A stretch of 44,744 bases of DNA from Nitrospirae bacterium GWB2_47_37 (GCA_001803635.1 MHDU01000066.1:1-44744), one strand, 5' to 3'; shown: positions 31,991 through 41,011, numbered from the stretch's first letter. Program-made: numbers and translations. The notes: generated from the sequence alone by a model not told the origin.

Positions 31991-32671
31991 ATGACACACC
32001 TGACCATAGAGAATGTTACCAAGACATATTTTTTGGAAGGCAATAAGATAGATGCGGTCAGCAATATAACGCTCGGAATAAATAAAGGAGAATTCGTATC
32101 TATCGTCGGACATTCCGGTTCCGGTAAAACCACGCTGCTTTCGATTATCGGAGGTATTGCAAGACCGACATCCGGAAGGGTTGTTTTCGAAGGCGACGAT
32201 CTTTATGCCCTCGACAGCGATAGACTTTCCGGGTACCGCTGCGAAAAAATAGGGTTTATGTTCCAGTTTTCAAGCCTCTTGCCCGTCCTGACAGCAAAAG
32301 AGAATATACTGCTGTCGGTGCTTTTCAAGTCCAACGGCGGCGCATCCGATGTCCATGAAGAAAAGGCGGTAGAACTTTTAAAGATGGTCGGGCTGGGCGA
32401 TAAAATCAATGCCTATCCTTCGCAGCTTTCGGGCGGACAGCAGAGGCGCGTTGCGATAGCGAGGGCATTTATGAACGATCCCGAATTGATCCTCGCGGAC
32501 GAACCTACCGGCGATCTCGACGAGGAGACCGAAGCGGAGATGATGCGGTTTTTCAAGAGCATGAATGCCGGGAAAAACATAACATTTATTATGGTAACGC
32601 ATAACAGCGATCTTGCCATGCAGACCGGCCGCAGGCTGAGAATGAGCAACGGCGCTATTGCCGAATTGTAG
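31991..32671 (+). CDS. ABC transporter ATPase, LolD/MacB type
   Basis: 226 aa. Walker [18 protein letters not shown] loop [20 protein letters not shown], signature [14 protein letters not shown], Walker [15 protein letters not shown] loop [11 protein letters not shown]. All catalytic residues are present. Length and Q-x-F-x-L-L-P-x-L-T-A-x-E-N pattern place it in the LolD/MacB group, matching the MacB/FtsX permease directly upstream. Cytoplasmic, dimeric, energising the permease. Confidence 0.94.
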   Translation: MTHLTIENVTKTYFLEGNKIDAVSNITLGINKGEFVSIVGHSGSGKTTLLSIIGGIARPTSGRVVFEGDDLYALDSDRLSGYRCEKIGFMFQFSSLLPVLTAKENILLSVLFKSNGGASDVHEEKAVELLKMVGLGDKINAYPSQLSGGQQRRVAIARAFMNDPELILADEPTGDLDEETEAEMMRFFKSMNAGKNITFIMVTHNSDLAMQTGRRLRMSNGAIAEL

Positions 32672-32713
32672 CTTCCACGTCAAGTTGTAACCGGATTTTA
32701 CCCGTAAACTTTC

Positions 32714-32731
32714 CTGCCCCTTTCGGGGCAG
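32714..32731 (+). terminator. Hairpin after the ABC genes
   Basis: CTGCCCC - TTTC - GGGGCAG has perfect 7-bp arms, followed by AAATCTTCTT. It could terminate the ABC operon 43 bases past its stop; the T tract is imperfect. Confidence 0.5.
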
Positions 32732-32827
32732 AAATCTTCTTAAAATCATATCCTCCGGAATATATTTTGAATTGCGCGCTTTTTGAGCTATTATTTAATT
32801 AAGAGCCGTTTCAAAAAAGGAGGGTTT

Positions 32828-34114
32828 ATGAGAGTATTCAAGCTTATTTTGGCGGTGCTTTTTATTGCTGTGCCGTTGACGGCGTTCGCCGCTGAGAAAA
32901 AGGCGAATTCCATCGACGAACTCGCAAAGATGTACGACGTATCTTCGTGTAAGGCATGTCATGCAAAGATTTATGAGGAATGGGAAAAATCCTATCATGC
33001 CGCATCTCTTATCGGTTCGCCCCGCACTATGGCAACCATAGCAAGCGCCGTGAAAGACGGGATGATGAAGGAATGGACAAAATCAGGGGTTAAAAAAGTA
33101 GAAGACATTAAGGTGGAACATATGCTGTCCTGCCTGAAATGTCATCTGCCTCAGATTAAAGACGCGACAGACGCTGTTGCTCAGGAGATAGCAAAGGCTG
33201 CCATTGACGGAGCAGCGGGTGATGAGGATGCACGCGCAAAGCTCAAAAAGGTCGGCATCAATTGTCTTGTCTGTCATAACACGAAGGCGCTTGTCCATAA
33301 GTGGGTTGACGGCGAGCCTGAAAAGGGCGTTGTTTACGGAAATAAAGATGGCGCCCATGCCGATCCAAAATACAAGTCCATGAAGAAGAGCCCGATAATG
33401 AAAGAGTCCATACTCTGCGGCCAATGCCACGGACTCGGTCCAAATTTCGATTTGGCAAATCCGACCCAGTGCGCAACTCAGTACGGCAGCTACCTGCATG
33501 CTTATGTCCCGTCCGGAGGATCCGAGACTTGTCAGGATTGCCATATGCACAAACATAAGACAGGACATTTCATGCCCGCATACAGGGATCCCTCTCAGGC
33601 GAAGAGCGCCGTGAAAGTTGATGTCGATACAAAGGCTTATTATACTTTCTACGCTCCTGCGAAAGGTCATATTCCCACGGCGGTTTTGACGGTGAAGATG
33701 ATTAGTAATGCGGGACATAGAATACCCGACGGCTGACCGTCTCCGAACAGGCTGGTCCTGGATGTGACCGCTAAGACGAAAGACGGTAAAGAAGTATTTA
33801 ATTCCTCTAAGATTTATATGCCGCAGTCTCCTGCTTACGGCAAGGGCGATAAGATGGTCTACGGGCCGTTCAGAAAGTCGGGCATGCTCCGCGATACGAG
33901 CCTTCAGCCCGGCAAAAAGACGGTAGAGACCTTCGAGATTAAATTCCCGTATGAAGAGAAAGACGGTAAGCCTGATCCCGCGACAATAAAGAGAGAGATA
34001 GACGTAACGATAAAACTCTGGTATATGCCTGCGGGCGGCGACCATAAAAAGGGTGTCGTAGATAAAGATCAATATCTCTTCTATGAGACAACAAAGACGG
34101 TAAAAGTGCAGTAA
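32828..34114 (+). CDS. Pentaheme c-type cytochrome with one predicted selenocysteine
   Basis: 428 aa if TGA at 33734-33736 is Sec (residue 303); AAGGAGGG precedes ATG 32828. Signal peptide 1-21 (MRVFKLILAVLFIAVPLTAF, AA). Five CxxCH motifs at 41-45, 102-106, 146-150, 197-201 and 235-239, with extra His (HMHKHKTGHF) as candidate distal ligands. The TGA lies in NAGHRIPDG-U-PSPNRLVLDV, at the start of a beta-rich C-terminal domain of about 125 residues. The frame continues openly with no frameshift and stops at TAA. A ribosome site is absent after the TGA, so a separate downstream gene is unlikely. Sec near the hemes suggests a catalytic or ligand role. The electron acceptor is unknown. Nonsense mutation remains possible. 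Confidence 0.8.
33739..33768 (+). promoter_or_regulatory. Candidate SECIS hairpin after Sec303 codon
   Basis: Inner stem CAGG (33748-33751)/CCTG (33757-33760) closes a CTGGT loop that begins 15 bases past the TGA; an outer GTC/GAC pair (33739-33741 with 33766-33768) frames it. G is at loop positions 3 and 4, so it fits the model less exactly than the first YeeE element. Confidence 0.45.
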
Positions 34115-34129
34115 CTTTATTTGAGAGTG

Positions 34130-34168
34130 AAAGAGCCGTGCCCCGATTAAGAGGGCATGGCTCTTTTT
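34130..34168. terminator. Bidirectional terminator between cytochrome and ksgA
   Basis: AAAGAGCCGTGCCC pairs with GGGCATGGCTCTTT (one G-U), followed by a T run on the plus strand. The right arm overlaps the end of ksgA. Confidence 0.8.
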
Positions 34169-34923
34169 ATTAAATCGGCGAGCCTTGCAAATTCATCTAT
34201 GCTTAAAGTTTCAGCTCTCCTTTTCGGCTCTATTCCTGCTGAAATCAGTATTTCCTTTATGTCCTTTGAGAGAGGCTTTAGGGCATTTGATAATGTTTTT
34301 CTCCGCTGCCCGAAGGCGGTTTTTACCGTTCTGAAGAATATATTTTCATCGATTACCTTTACATGCGGCTTTTTCAATATCTCTATATGTATTACCGCCG
34401 AATCCACTTTAGGCACAGGCCTGAACGCGCCTTTGGGAATTATGAATTTCAATTCGGGCTTTCCATAGTATTGAACCATTATCGACAGAACGCCGTATTC
34501 CTTTGTATCCGGCTTCGCGGCGATTCTCTGGGCAACTTCCTTCTGTATTGTCAGTGTAATGGATTTAAGGCTTTTACGGGCTTCTAACAGCCTGAAAATG
34601 ATAGGAGTAGTGATGTAGTAAGGAATGTTCGCCGTTACTTTGAAAGGTTCTAATGTTTCATAATCGTATTTGAGCGCGTCGCCGCAAATAAGCTCTACGT
34701 TGTCAAATGCCGATAGGCTTTCTTTCAGCTTCTCATGGAGTTCGAAATCAAGCTCTATGGCAATTACATTTTTTGCCGCGCCTGCAAGTATTTTTGTAAG
34801 CGTTCCGAGTCCGGGGCCGATTTCGACAACCGTATCGTCATGTGTTATGCCGGCAACCTCAACAATCCTGTGAAGAATAGACGGGTCAAAGAGAAAATTC
34901 TGTCCGAGGTGTTTTTTAGGCAT
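34147..34923 (-). CDS. ksgA: 16S rRNA (A1518/A1519) dimethyltransferase KsgA/RsmA
   Basis: 258 aa. Rossmann methyltransferase with opening PKKHLGQNFLFDPSILHRIV, motif I VVEIGPGLGTLTKIL, the acidic ribose-binding residue in AIELDFEL, catalytic motif IV NIPYYITTPII, and the C-terminal region PVPKVDSAVIHIE and AFGQRRKTLSNALK. All are family hallmarks. It dimethylates two adjacent adenines in helix 45 of 16S rRNA and checks 30S assembly. It is transcribed after the lipoprotein gene with 8 bases between. Confidence 0.96.
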   Translation of the reverse strand: MPKKHLGQNFLFDPSILHRIVEVAGITHDDTVVEIGPGLGTLTKILAGAAKNVIAIELDFELHEKLKESLSAFDNVELICGDALKYDYETLEPFKVTANIPYYITTPIIFRLLEARKSLKSITLTIQKEVAQRIAAKPDTKEYGVLSIMVQYYGKPELKFIIPKGAFRPVPKVDSAVIHIEILKKPHVKVIDENIFFRTVKTAFGQRRKTLSNALKPLSKDIKEILISAGIEPKRRAETLSIDEFARLADLIKRAMPS

Positions 34924-34931
34924 AGGTAGGA

Positions 34932-35669
34932 TTATCTCACAACCGAATACGATTTTACCTTTATCCGCACGATATAATTTTTGAACTCGATCCGCAATGC
35001 CGAGTTATACCATGAAGACGGCGATGAGTCATCTGTGATGAGCGAAGGGCCGGCTGATTTTTCATTTGATTCTTTTTCGCCGGCATTCTGCTTTACCGGC
35101 GAATCGTAGAGAATATTCAATTTTTCACCGTCGTTTATTTCTATTATTTGCCGTACAGGCAGTAATGTCTTTTTGCTGATAAAAAGCTTCCTGTAAGAGT
35201 TTTTCAATTCGTATGAATCTTCTCTTTCCTGTAATGTATAGTCCTGCATGTTCCACCAGAAAAAGCTGTTTTTAAGGCCGTCGACGAGAATGGCGCTTTT
35301 GTTTTTATCGAGCCTCGGTTTGTTTTTTATGATGACTCCGTTTTCTTCTTTTACTTCCCCTGCCAAAAAACCGAGATAATAGAGCTTTAAGTCGAGGCTT
35401 TTTTCCGAAAGATTCATCGAGGCGTCGCCGCTCATGGCGCTGTCGCCTTTTTCATAATCGACCGATAGAACCGCTTCGATAGTTCGTATTTTTTTAAGCT
35501 CGGATATGGTTTCGTTAAGGTCTGCCCTTTCATAAGAGGGCACTTCTACATGCTTGGGGGCGCAGGATACAAGCAACAGCACCAGCAATGGAGCAATGGA
35601 GTAATGGAGTAATGATTCCAATATTCCGGTATTTTTAATTTCCGATATTCTCAATAGCCTCTTCAACAT
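34932..35669 (-). CDS. Probable lipoprotein of unknown function
   Basis: 245 aa from ATG 35669, overlapping radA by 35 bases. Lipobox: PLLVLLLVSC at about residues 27-36, preceded by a basic N-region (MLKRLLRI). The mature protein has beta-rich strands (AVLSVDYEKGDSAMSGDASM, LYYLGFLAGEV, LLPVRQIIEIND) that recall LolA/DUF4292-like outer-membrane lipoprotein-binding folds, but this is only a pattern match. The signal sequence is encoded across an 8-base tandem repeat (35586-35617). A shorter start at an in-frame TTG just upstream of the repeat is possible. Operon with ksgA and radA. Confidence 0.7.
   Translation of the reverse strand: MLKRLLRISEIKNTGILESLLHYSIAPLLVLLLVSCAPKHVEVPSYERADLNETISELKKIRTIEAVLSVDYEKGDSAMSGDASMNLSEKSLDLKLYYLGFLAGEVKEENGVIIKNKPRLDKNKSAILVDGLKNSFFWWNMQDYTLQEREDSYELKNSYRKLFISKKTLLPVRQIIEINDGEKLNILYDSPVKQNAGEKESNEKSAGPSLITDDSSPSSWYNSALRIEFKNYIVRIKVKSYSVVR
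35586..35617 (-). repeat. Octamer tandem repeat in the lipoprotein signal sequence
   Basis: Three copies of YAATGGAG (35586-35609, plus strand) and a degenerate fourth (TAATGATT). An 8-base unit cannot change copy number without shifting the reading frame. Confidence 0.7.
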
Positions 35670-36999
35670 CTTTTACTCCTATAATCGTCAGTCCTAAATC
35701 GCCTTTTAATCTCCCGGCATTGTTTTTGGGGATGATAGCCTTTTTAAAGCCTATCTTTGCCGCCTCTTTCAACCGCGCTTCGCCTTGAGCAACCGCCCTA
35801 ACTTCGCCTGACAGGCCGACTTCTCCAAAGAGAATGGTTTTGGGGTCTATGGGTGCTTCCCTGAACGACGATACGATGGATGAGATGATGCCCATATCCG
35901 CCGCGGGTTCGAGTATTTTCAGCCCGCCTACAATATTTATAAATACATCCATGCCTCCCAAATGAATTCCGGCCTTTTTTTCGAGTACTGCTATCAATAG
36001 GTTCACCCTGTTGAAATCGACTCCCATGCTTGTCCTTCTCGGCATTCCGAATGTCGTCGGAGAAACGAGCGCCTGCATTTCGACCAGTAAAGGTCTCGTG
36101 CCTTCCATAGTCGCAATTACCGTAGAACCCGATACATTCAGCGGCCTCTCCGACATGAATAATTCGGACGGATTGCTTATTTCCATAAGGCCTTCGTCGG
36201 TCATTTCAAAGACGCCGATTTCATTTGTCGAGCCGAACCTGTTTTTCATCGTCCTGAGTATGCGGTATGGATGCCCCCTGTCCCCTTCGAAATAGAGGAC
36301 AGTATCCACTATATGCTCCAATACCCTCGGTCCCGCAATTGCCCCTTCTTTGGTTACATGGCCTATCAGAAATACCGGGATATCCGACCTCTTTGCAAAG
36401 AACATGAGCTTTGCGGCCGACTCCCTTATCTGTCCGACGGAGCCCGGCGCTGAGGTGAGTTCTTCGGTATAAATGGTTTGAATGGAGTCGATAACAACGG
36501 CGGATGGTTTGAGGTCATTTGCAGCATTTATTATATTTTCGACAAGCGTTTCAGGCAGTAGAATGATATTGTCCGAGTCTATGGAAAGGCGCTCCGCCCT
36601 TAATTTTATCTGTTCGGGGGACTCTTCTCCTGAGACATACAGAACGGTTCTGAGTTCAGTATCTGACTGCTGCTCTGTTATCTTTGCTACCGCCTGAAGG
36701 AGCAGCGTCGATTTGCCTATGCCCGGGTCTCCTCCTATGAGGATTATCGAGCCGTTTACAAGGCCCCCTCCCAGCACCCTGTCGAATTCCTGTATGCCGA
36801 TCAGTGTTCGGTTTTCCCTTCCGCCGACTATTTTGCTTAAGGGCTGGGGTTCCGACAGGCCGAAGGATCTCAGCGGTTTTGGACTCTGTTTTTCTTCCGA
36901 AAAGCTGTTCCACGCGCCGCAGTCCGGGCATTTCCCGAGCCACTTGGGGCTTGAGTAACCGCACGCCTGACATTGGAAGACGGTTTTGATTTTAGACAT
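35635..36999 (-). CDS. radA: DNA repair protein RadA/Sms
   Basis: 454 aa. N-terminal C4 zinc finger (CQACGYSSPKWLGKCPDCGA, C9-C12 and C24-C27), Walker A LIGGDPGIGKSTLLLQAV, Walker B VVIDSIQTIY, the RadA-specific KNRFGSTNEIGVFEM motif, and a C-terminal Lon-protease-like domain (KKAGIHLGGMDVFINIVGGL, GEVGLSGEVRAVAQGEARLK). Complete, usual length. RadA drives branch migration in recombinational repair. It overlaps thiD by 8 bases upstream and the lipoprotein by 35 downstream, so four genes (thiD, radA, lipoprotein, ksgA) likely form one transcript. Confidence 0.97.
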   Translation of the reverse strand: MSKIKTVFQCQACGYSSPKWLGKCPDCGAWNSFSEEKQSPKPLRSFGLSEPQPLSKIVGGRENRTLIGIQEFDRVLGGGLVNGSIILIGGDPGIGKSTLLLQAVAKITEQQSDTELRTVLYVSGEESPEQIKLRAERLSIDSDNIILLPETLVENIINAANDLKPSAVVIDSIQTIYTEELTSAPGSVGQIRESAAKLMFFAKRSDIPVFLIGHVTKEGAIAGPRVLEHIVDTVLYFEGDRGHPYRILRTMKNRFGSTNEIGVFEMTDEGLMEISNPSELFMSERPLNVSGSTVIATMEGTRPLLVEMQALVSPTTFGMPRRTSMGVDFNRVNLLIAVLEKKAGIHLGGMDVFINIVGGLKILEPAADMGIISSIVSSFREAPIDPKTILFGEVGLSGEVRAVAQGEARLKEAAKIGFKKAIIPKNNAGRLKGDLGLTIIGVKDVEEAIENIGN

Positions 37000-37783
37000 C
37001 GAGCAGCCTCATTCCTTTTCCTATGGTATGCGCGTTTTTTATTGCGGTATTCATGAATTTTTTTGTTTTTTTAACCGCCTCTACAACCGTCATACCCTTT
37101 GCGAGGCAGGCCGTTATTGCCGCGGAAAAGGCGCATCCCGTCCCGTGATATTCCCCTTTTATCTTTTCCCCTCCGATAATATTAACGTTTTTCCCGTTAT
37201 AGACCAGCTCCATGGTCTTTCTGCCTCCTGCCCGCCGTTTCCCGACGTTATCGAAATGCCCGCCTGTTATTATGACAGTTTCGGGGCCGAACTGCTTCAG
37301 TTTCATTGCAGCCCTTTCGATGTCCTTTTCATTTTCGATATTTACGCCTGAAATAGCGGCCGCCTCATAAATATTGGGCGTGATAACCTTTGCGAGCGGG
37401 AATAACTCCTCCTTAAGAATGTCGAGCGCTCCGTCTTCCATAAGGTTTGCGCCTGTTGAGGATATTGTAACCGGGTCTATAACCAGATTCTCCAATTCAT
37501 ATCCCTTTATAATTTTAGCTGCCGCTTTTACGGCCTCGATGGAAAATAACATTCCTGTTTTTACGGCATCCGGCCTTATATCGCTTACGAGGGTGTTGAG
37601 TTGTTTTTCGAGAAATTCGCCGTCTACTTTTAATATCGCATTCACCTCATATGTATTCTGGGAGGTCAGCGCGGCTACAGCGGAAAGCCCGTAAACCCCG
37701 AAGAGGCTGAAAACCTTGATGTCCGCCTGAATGCCCGCTCCCCCCGTAGGGTCGGAACCGGCTATGGTAAGAGCTGTTTTCAT
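36992..37783 (-). CDS. thiD: Hydroxymethylpyrimidine/phosphomethylpyrimidine kinase
   Basis: 263 aa. Ribokinase-like fold opening ALTIAGSDPTGGAGIQADIK, with DPVTISSTGANLMEDGAL, TPNIYEAAAISGV and the anion-hole/catalytic motif GEYHGTGCAFSAAITACLA. Catalytic Asp is replaced at the usual GTGC position context (G-T-G-C-A, typical for ThiD, which uses Cys). It phosphorylates HMP and HMP-P in thiamine synthesis. First gene of the minus-strand operon, divergent from rplM (about 105 bases). Confidence 0.94.
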   Translation of the reverse strand: MKTALTIAGSDPTGGAGIQADIKVFSLFGVYGLSAVAALTSQNTYEVNAILKVDGEFLEKQLNTLVSDIRPDAVKTGMLFSIEAVKAAAKIIKGYELENLVIDPVTISSTGANLMEDGALDILKEELFPLAKVITPNIYEAAAISGVNIENEKDIERAAMKLKQFGPETVIITGGHFDNVGKRRAGGRKTMELVYNGKNVNIIGGEKIKGEYHGTGCAFSAAITACLAKGMTVVEAVKKTKKFMNTAIKNAHTIGKGMRLLDV

Positions 37784-37813
37784 AAGAGCTATTATATCAG
37801 CCGGTAATAAATA

Positions 37814-37843
37814 TTGACAAATGTCTGCTGTTTTTATTATCTT
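37814..37843 (+). promoter_or_regulatory. Sigma70-type promoter of rplM-rpsI
   Basis: TTGACA (37814-37819) is followed after 17 bases by TTATCT, or after 18 by TATCTT. The leader to ATG 37890 would be about 40 bases, too short for a structured L13 leader. Confidence 0.7.
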
Positions 37844-37889
37844 ATTTATCTCAATCTATCCGACACTTAAATCTTAGGAAGGTGTATAA

Positions 37890-38324
37890 ATGAAGACGAA
37901 GTTCGCAAAGAAACAAGAAGTCGAGCACAAATGGTATGTTGTAGACGCAAAGGACGAGGTGCTGGGAAGGATGGCGTGCAGGATCGCGACATACCTGCGC
38001 GGCAAGCATAAACCCATATTTACCCCTAATGTCGACACCGGCGATTTTGTGATTGTCGTGAATGCCGATAGAGTCAGGGTAACGGGCAAAAAACTTACCG
38101 ATAAGATGTACTACCGCCACTCCGGTTATATCGGAAGCATAAAGGAGACGGCGCTGAAGGACAGGATGAAGGATGAACCGGAGAAGGTCATAACCGATGC
38201 GGTTTGGGGAATGCTGCCGAAGAACAGGCTTGGAAGGCAGATGATCAAGAAATTGAAGGTATATCGCGGAGCCGAGCACAGTCACGCTGCGCAGAAACCG
38301 GAAATAATACAAATTACAAAATAA
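37890..38324 (+). CDS. rplM: 50S ribosomal protein L13
   Basis: 144 aa, AGGAAGGTG upstream. Family strings: [67 protein letters not shown] and [20 protein letters not shown]. Complete. It begins the conserved rplM-rpsI operon; 9 bases separate it from rpsI. Confidence 0.98.
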   Translation: MKTKFAKKQEVEHKWYVVDAKDEVLGRMACRIATYLRGKHKPIFTPNVDTGDFVIVVNADRVRVTGKKLTDKMYYRHSGYIGSIKETALKDRMKDEPEKVITDAVWGMLPKNRLGRQMIKKLKVYRGAEHSHAAQKPEIIQITK

Positions 38325-38333
38325 GGAGTAAAG

Positions 38334-38726
38334 ATGGCTTCGATAAAGTATAACGCGACAGGAAGAAGAAAAAGGTCAACGGCAAGGGTCACAATGCTTC
38401 CGGGCAAGGGCACGATTACGGTCAACAACAGGGAATTCGAAAATTATTTTCCGAGGGAAACCCTGAGGATGATCATAAAGCAGCCGCTTCAGGTTACCGG
38501 GATGATAGGACGATACGATATCCTTGTGAATGTAGACGGCGGCGGACTGAGCGGGCAGGCCGGGGCGGTCAGGCACGGCATCGCAAGGGCATTGGTTGCT
38601 GTTGACGCCGATATGAAAACAAAACTGAAGAAGGAAGGGCTTCTTACGAGAGATCCGAGGGAAGTGGAGAGAAAGAAATTCGGACAGAAGGGCGCAAGGG
38701 CAAGGTTCCAGTTCTCCAAGAGATAA
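38334..38726 (+). CDS. rpsI: 30S ribosomal protein S9
   Basis: 130 aa, AAGGAG before the ATG. Family strings: [40 protein letters not shown], and the basic C-terminal end [14 protein letters not shown] that reaches the P-site tRNA. Complete. Ends at a strong terminator. Confidence 0.98.
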   Translation: MASIKYNATGRRKRSTARVTMLPGKGTITVNNREFENYFPRETLRMIIKQPLQVTGMIGRYDILVNVDGGGLSGQAGAVRHGIARALVAVDADMKTKLKKEGLLTRDPREVERKKFGQKGARARFQFSKR

Positions 38727-38754
38727 TAAGAGGTTTAACGATTGCGATAACACT

Positions 38755-38786
38755 AAAGCCCGTTCTTCCGAACGGGCTTTGTTTTT
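38755..38786 (+). terminator. Rho-independent terminator after rpsI
   Basis: AAAGCCCGTTC - TTCC - GAACGGGCTTT (perfect 11-bp arms) followed by GTTTTT. It ends 13 bases before argC. Confidence 0.93.
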
Positions 38787-38798
38787 AGGCGAGGGATT

Positions 38799-39839
38799 AT
38801 GATAAAGATAGCGATTTGCGGAGGAAGCGGATACACGGGCGCGGAGCTTCTGCGTATCCTTTCGGGGCATCCTGAAGTCGAGATAACCGCCGTTACATCC
38901 GAGAAGTCCGCGGGCAAGAAGGTTACGGATCTATTTCCGCATCTTCATAAATATGCGCGTTTGGTTTACGAGCCTCTAAATAAAGAGGATGTTCTCAAAA
39001 AGGCGGATCTGTTTTTTATGGCTCTGCCTCACGGTGCTTCTCAGGAAGCGGTCGATTATTTCTTTAAAAAGGGCAAGAAGGTAATAGACCTCTCCGCCGA
39101 TTACCGGATATCCGATTCTGCGGTATATGAAGAATGGTATAAGGCACAGCATAATTATACCGATACGCTGAATAAGGCCGTTTACGGATTGCCCGAACTT
39201 CATCGTGAAGAAATAAAAAAGGCAAATCTTATTGCCAATCCGGGTTGTTATCCCACAAGCGCTATTTTGGGCTTGTATCCGGCAATAAAAGAGGGCGTTA
39301 TTGATATTGAATCCATCGTCGTGGATTCCAAGTCAGGCGCTTCGGGAGCAGGCCGTAAGGCCGACGTCGGATTTTCTTATTGCGAGGTGAACGAAGGGTT
39401 TAAGGCTTATGGGATCGGCGTTCACCGTCACACGCCTGAAATAGAGCAGGAGTTGTCGGGAATCGCGGGCAAAAAGATCGCGATAAACTTCACGCCGCAT
39501 CTCGTTCCGATGGACAGGGGAATAATTTCTACTATGTATGGAAAGATGATTAAAAAAGCTGATACTGAGGACATACTTGCAGGTTACAAAGAATCCTATG
39601 GAGCGGAGCCTTTTGTTAATGTACTCGCCGAAGGCATATTTCCGAACGCAAAGAATGTCCGTGGAAGCAATTACTGCGAGATCGGGCTTAAGGTCAACAA
39701 GCGCACGAATACGTTGATTGTCGTTTCCGCTATAGACAACCTTGTCAAAGGCGCGTCGGGACAGGCCGTGCAGAACATGAATATCATGATGGGGATTAAA
39801 GAAACGACGGCGCTTGAGTCATTGGCGGTGTTTCCATGA
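38799..39839 (+). CDS. argC: N-acetyl-gamma-glutamyl-phosphate reductase
   Basis: 346 aa. NADP-binding opening IKIAICGGSGYTGAELLRIL, FFMALPHGASQE, VIDLSADYR, catalytic Cys in LIANPGCYPTSAILGLYP, SKSGASGAGRK and the general-base His in YGIGVHRHTPEIEQ. Complete. It reduces N-acetylglutamyl-phosphate to the semialdehyde in arginine synthesis. It overlaps argJ by 4 bases (ATGA), a common pairing. Confidence 0.97.
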   Translation: MIKIAICGGSGYTGAELLRILSGHPEVEITAVTSEKSAGKKVTDLFPHLHKYARLVYEPLNKEDVLKKADLFFMALPHGASQEAVDYFFKKGKKVIDLSADYRISDSAVYEEWYKAQHNYTDTLNKAVYGLPELHREEIKKANLIANPGCYPTSAILGLYPAIKEGVIDIESIVVDSKSGASGAGRKADVGFSYCEVNEGFKAYGIGVHRHTPEIEQELSGIAGKKIAINFTPHLVPMDRGIISTMYGKMIKKADTEDILAGYKESYGAEPFVNVLAEGIFPNAKNVRGSNYCEIGLKVNKRTNTLIVVSAIDNLVKGASGQAVQNMNIMMGIKETTALESLAVFP

Positions 39840-41011
39840 AAGCACCTAAAGGTTTTCTTTTTTCCACTGTTGAGGCGGCCATAAAAAGGCCCGGCAGGAA
39901 AGACCTTGCCCTGATATATTCGGAAAAGCAATCCGTGATGTCCGGCATGTTCACAACGAACAATGTAAAGGCCGCGCCGGTTAAGCTCGATATGAAAAGA
40001 ATCAAATCAGGCAAAGGACAGGCGATTATAGTCAACAGCGGCAATGCAAACGCATGCACAGGCGAGCAGGGCATGAAGGACGCTTTGGAAATGACGGCGC
40101 TGACCGCCAAGGCATTCGGTTTGAAACAGGGCGATGTGTATGTCTGTTCAACCGGAGTTATCGGCACGCCTCTGCCTATGGAGCGCATACGGCCTAAGAT
40201 CACAGAGCTTGCGGATAATCTCGATATTGCCGTCGATGATGTAGCTGCCGCAATTATGACGACGGACACATTCCCCAAAAATATATCTAAAATTATAAAA
40301 ATTAACGGCAAGACCGTCAATGTCGCGGGAATATGCAAGGGTGCGGGAATGATATGCCCGAATATGGCGACAATGCTCTGTTTTATCATGACCGACGCGA
40401 ACATCGATAAAAAGGCGCTCGATGCGGCTTTAAAGAGCGCTGTCCGAAAATCATTTAACAGGATAACAATCGACGGCGATATGTCCACGAACGATACGGT
40501 TTTGATAATGGCCAACGGCACGGCAGGCAACGATTTGATTAAAGCCGGGTCGAAGGAGTTCGATGTATTTGCAAAAGCGCTTTCAGGCATGACGTATGAA
40601 TTGAGCAAAATGATTGTAACGGACGGAGAGGGTGCGACAAAGCTTGTAGAGATCGAGATCAAAAACGCAAAGAATGATAACGATGCCGAAAAAGGCGCTC
40701 TTGCCGTTGCAAATTCGTTGCTCGTTAAAACGGCAATATACGGCAATGATGCCAATTGGGGACGTATAATGGCGGCTCTCGGCTATTCCGGCATAGGGAT
40801 AAAAGAGGAAAAGGCGGATATATTTCTTAACGGCCTTAAAATAGTCGGCAAGGGCATGGGAACCGGCAGGGATAAAGAGGCGAATGAAAAATTAAAGAAT
40901 AAAGAGATCAAGATAGTCGTTGACCTGCATTTAGGCAAAGGCGCTGCAAAGGTGCTCACCTGCGATTTGACGGAAGAGTATGTGAAGATAAATGCGGAAT
41001 ACAGGACATAG
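39836..41011 (+). CDS. argJ: Bifunctional ornithine acetyltransferase / N-acetylglutamate synthase
   Basis: 391 aa. Self-cleavage site in CKGAGMICPNMATMLCF, with the nucleophile Thr179 after Ala178. Other signature strings: MFTTNNVKAAPV, IVNSGNANACTGEQGMKDAL, CSTGVIGTPLPMERI, TIDGDMSTNDTVLIMANG and AIYGNDANWGRIMAALGYSG. It moves the acetyl group from N-acetylornithine to glutamate. An A-x-C replacement (CPNM for the common APNM) is harmless by position. Confidence 0.96.
   Translation: MKAPKGFLFSTVEAAIKRPGRKDLALIYSEKQSVMSGMFTTNNVKAAPVKLDMKRIKSGKGQAIIVNSGNANACTGEQGMKDALEMTALTAKAFGLKQGDVYVCSTGVIGTPLPMERIRPKITELADNLDIAVDDVAAAIMTTDTFPKNISKIIKINGKTVNVAGICKGAGMICPNMATMLCFIMTDANIDKKALDAALKSAVRKSFNRITIDGDMSTNDTVLIMANGTAGNDLIKAGSKEFDVFAKALSGMTYELSKMIVTDGEGATKLVEIEIKNAKNDNDAEKGALAVANSLLVKTAIYGNDANWGRIMAALGYSGIGIKEEKADIFLNGLKIVGKGMGTGRDKEANEKLKNKEIKIVVDLHLGKGAAKVLTCDLTEEYVKINAEYRT

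Noticed and set aside
25408-33736. An alternative genetic code in which TGA is always a sense codon
   Set aside because: Many intact genes here end at TGA at the expected family length (for example res at 3617-3619), so TGA works as a stop and only specific sites are recoded.
33083-34072. A 329-codon minus-strand frame opposite the cytochrome
   Set aside because: It is antisense to five CxxCH motifs and has no recognisable domain; it is a codon-use shadow.
37844-37889. An L13 leader riboregulator before rplM
   Set aside because: The leader after the predicted start site is only about 40 bases and shows no stable fold.
39796-40755. A 319-codon minus-strand frame opposite argJ
   Set aside because: argJ is intact with its self-cleavage site; the opposite frame is a low-complexity S/A/I-rich shadow.
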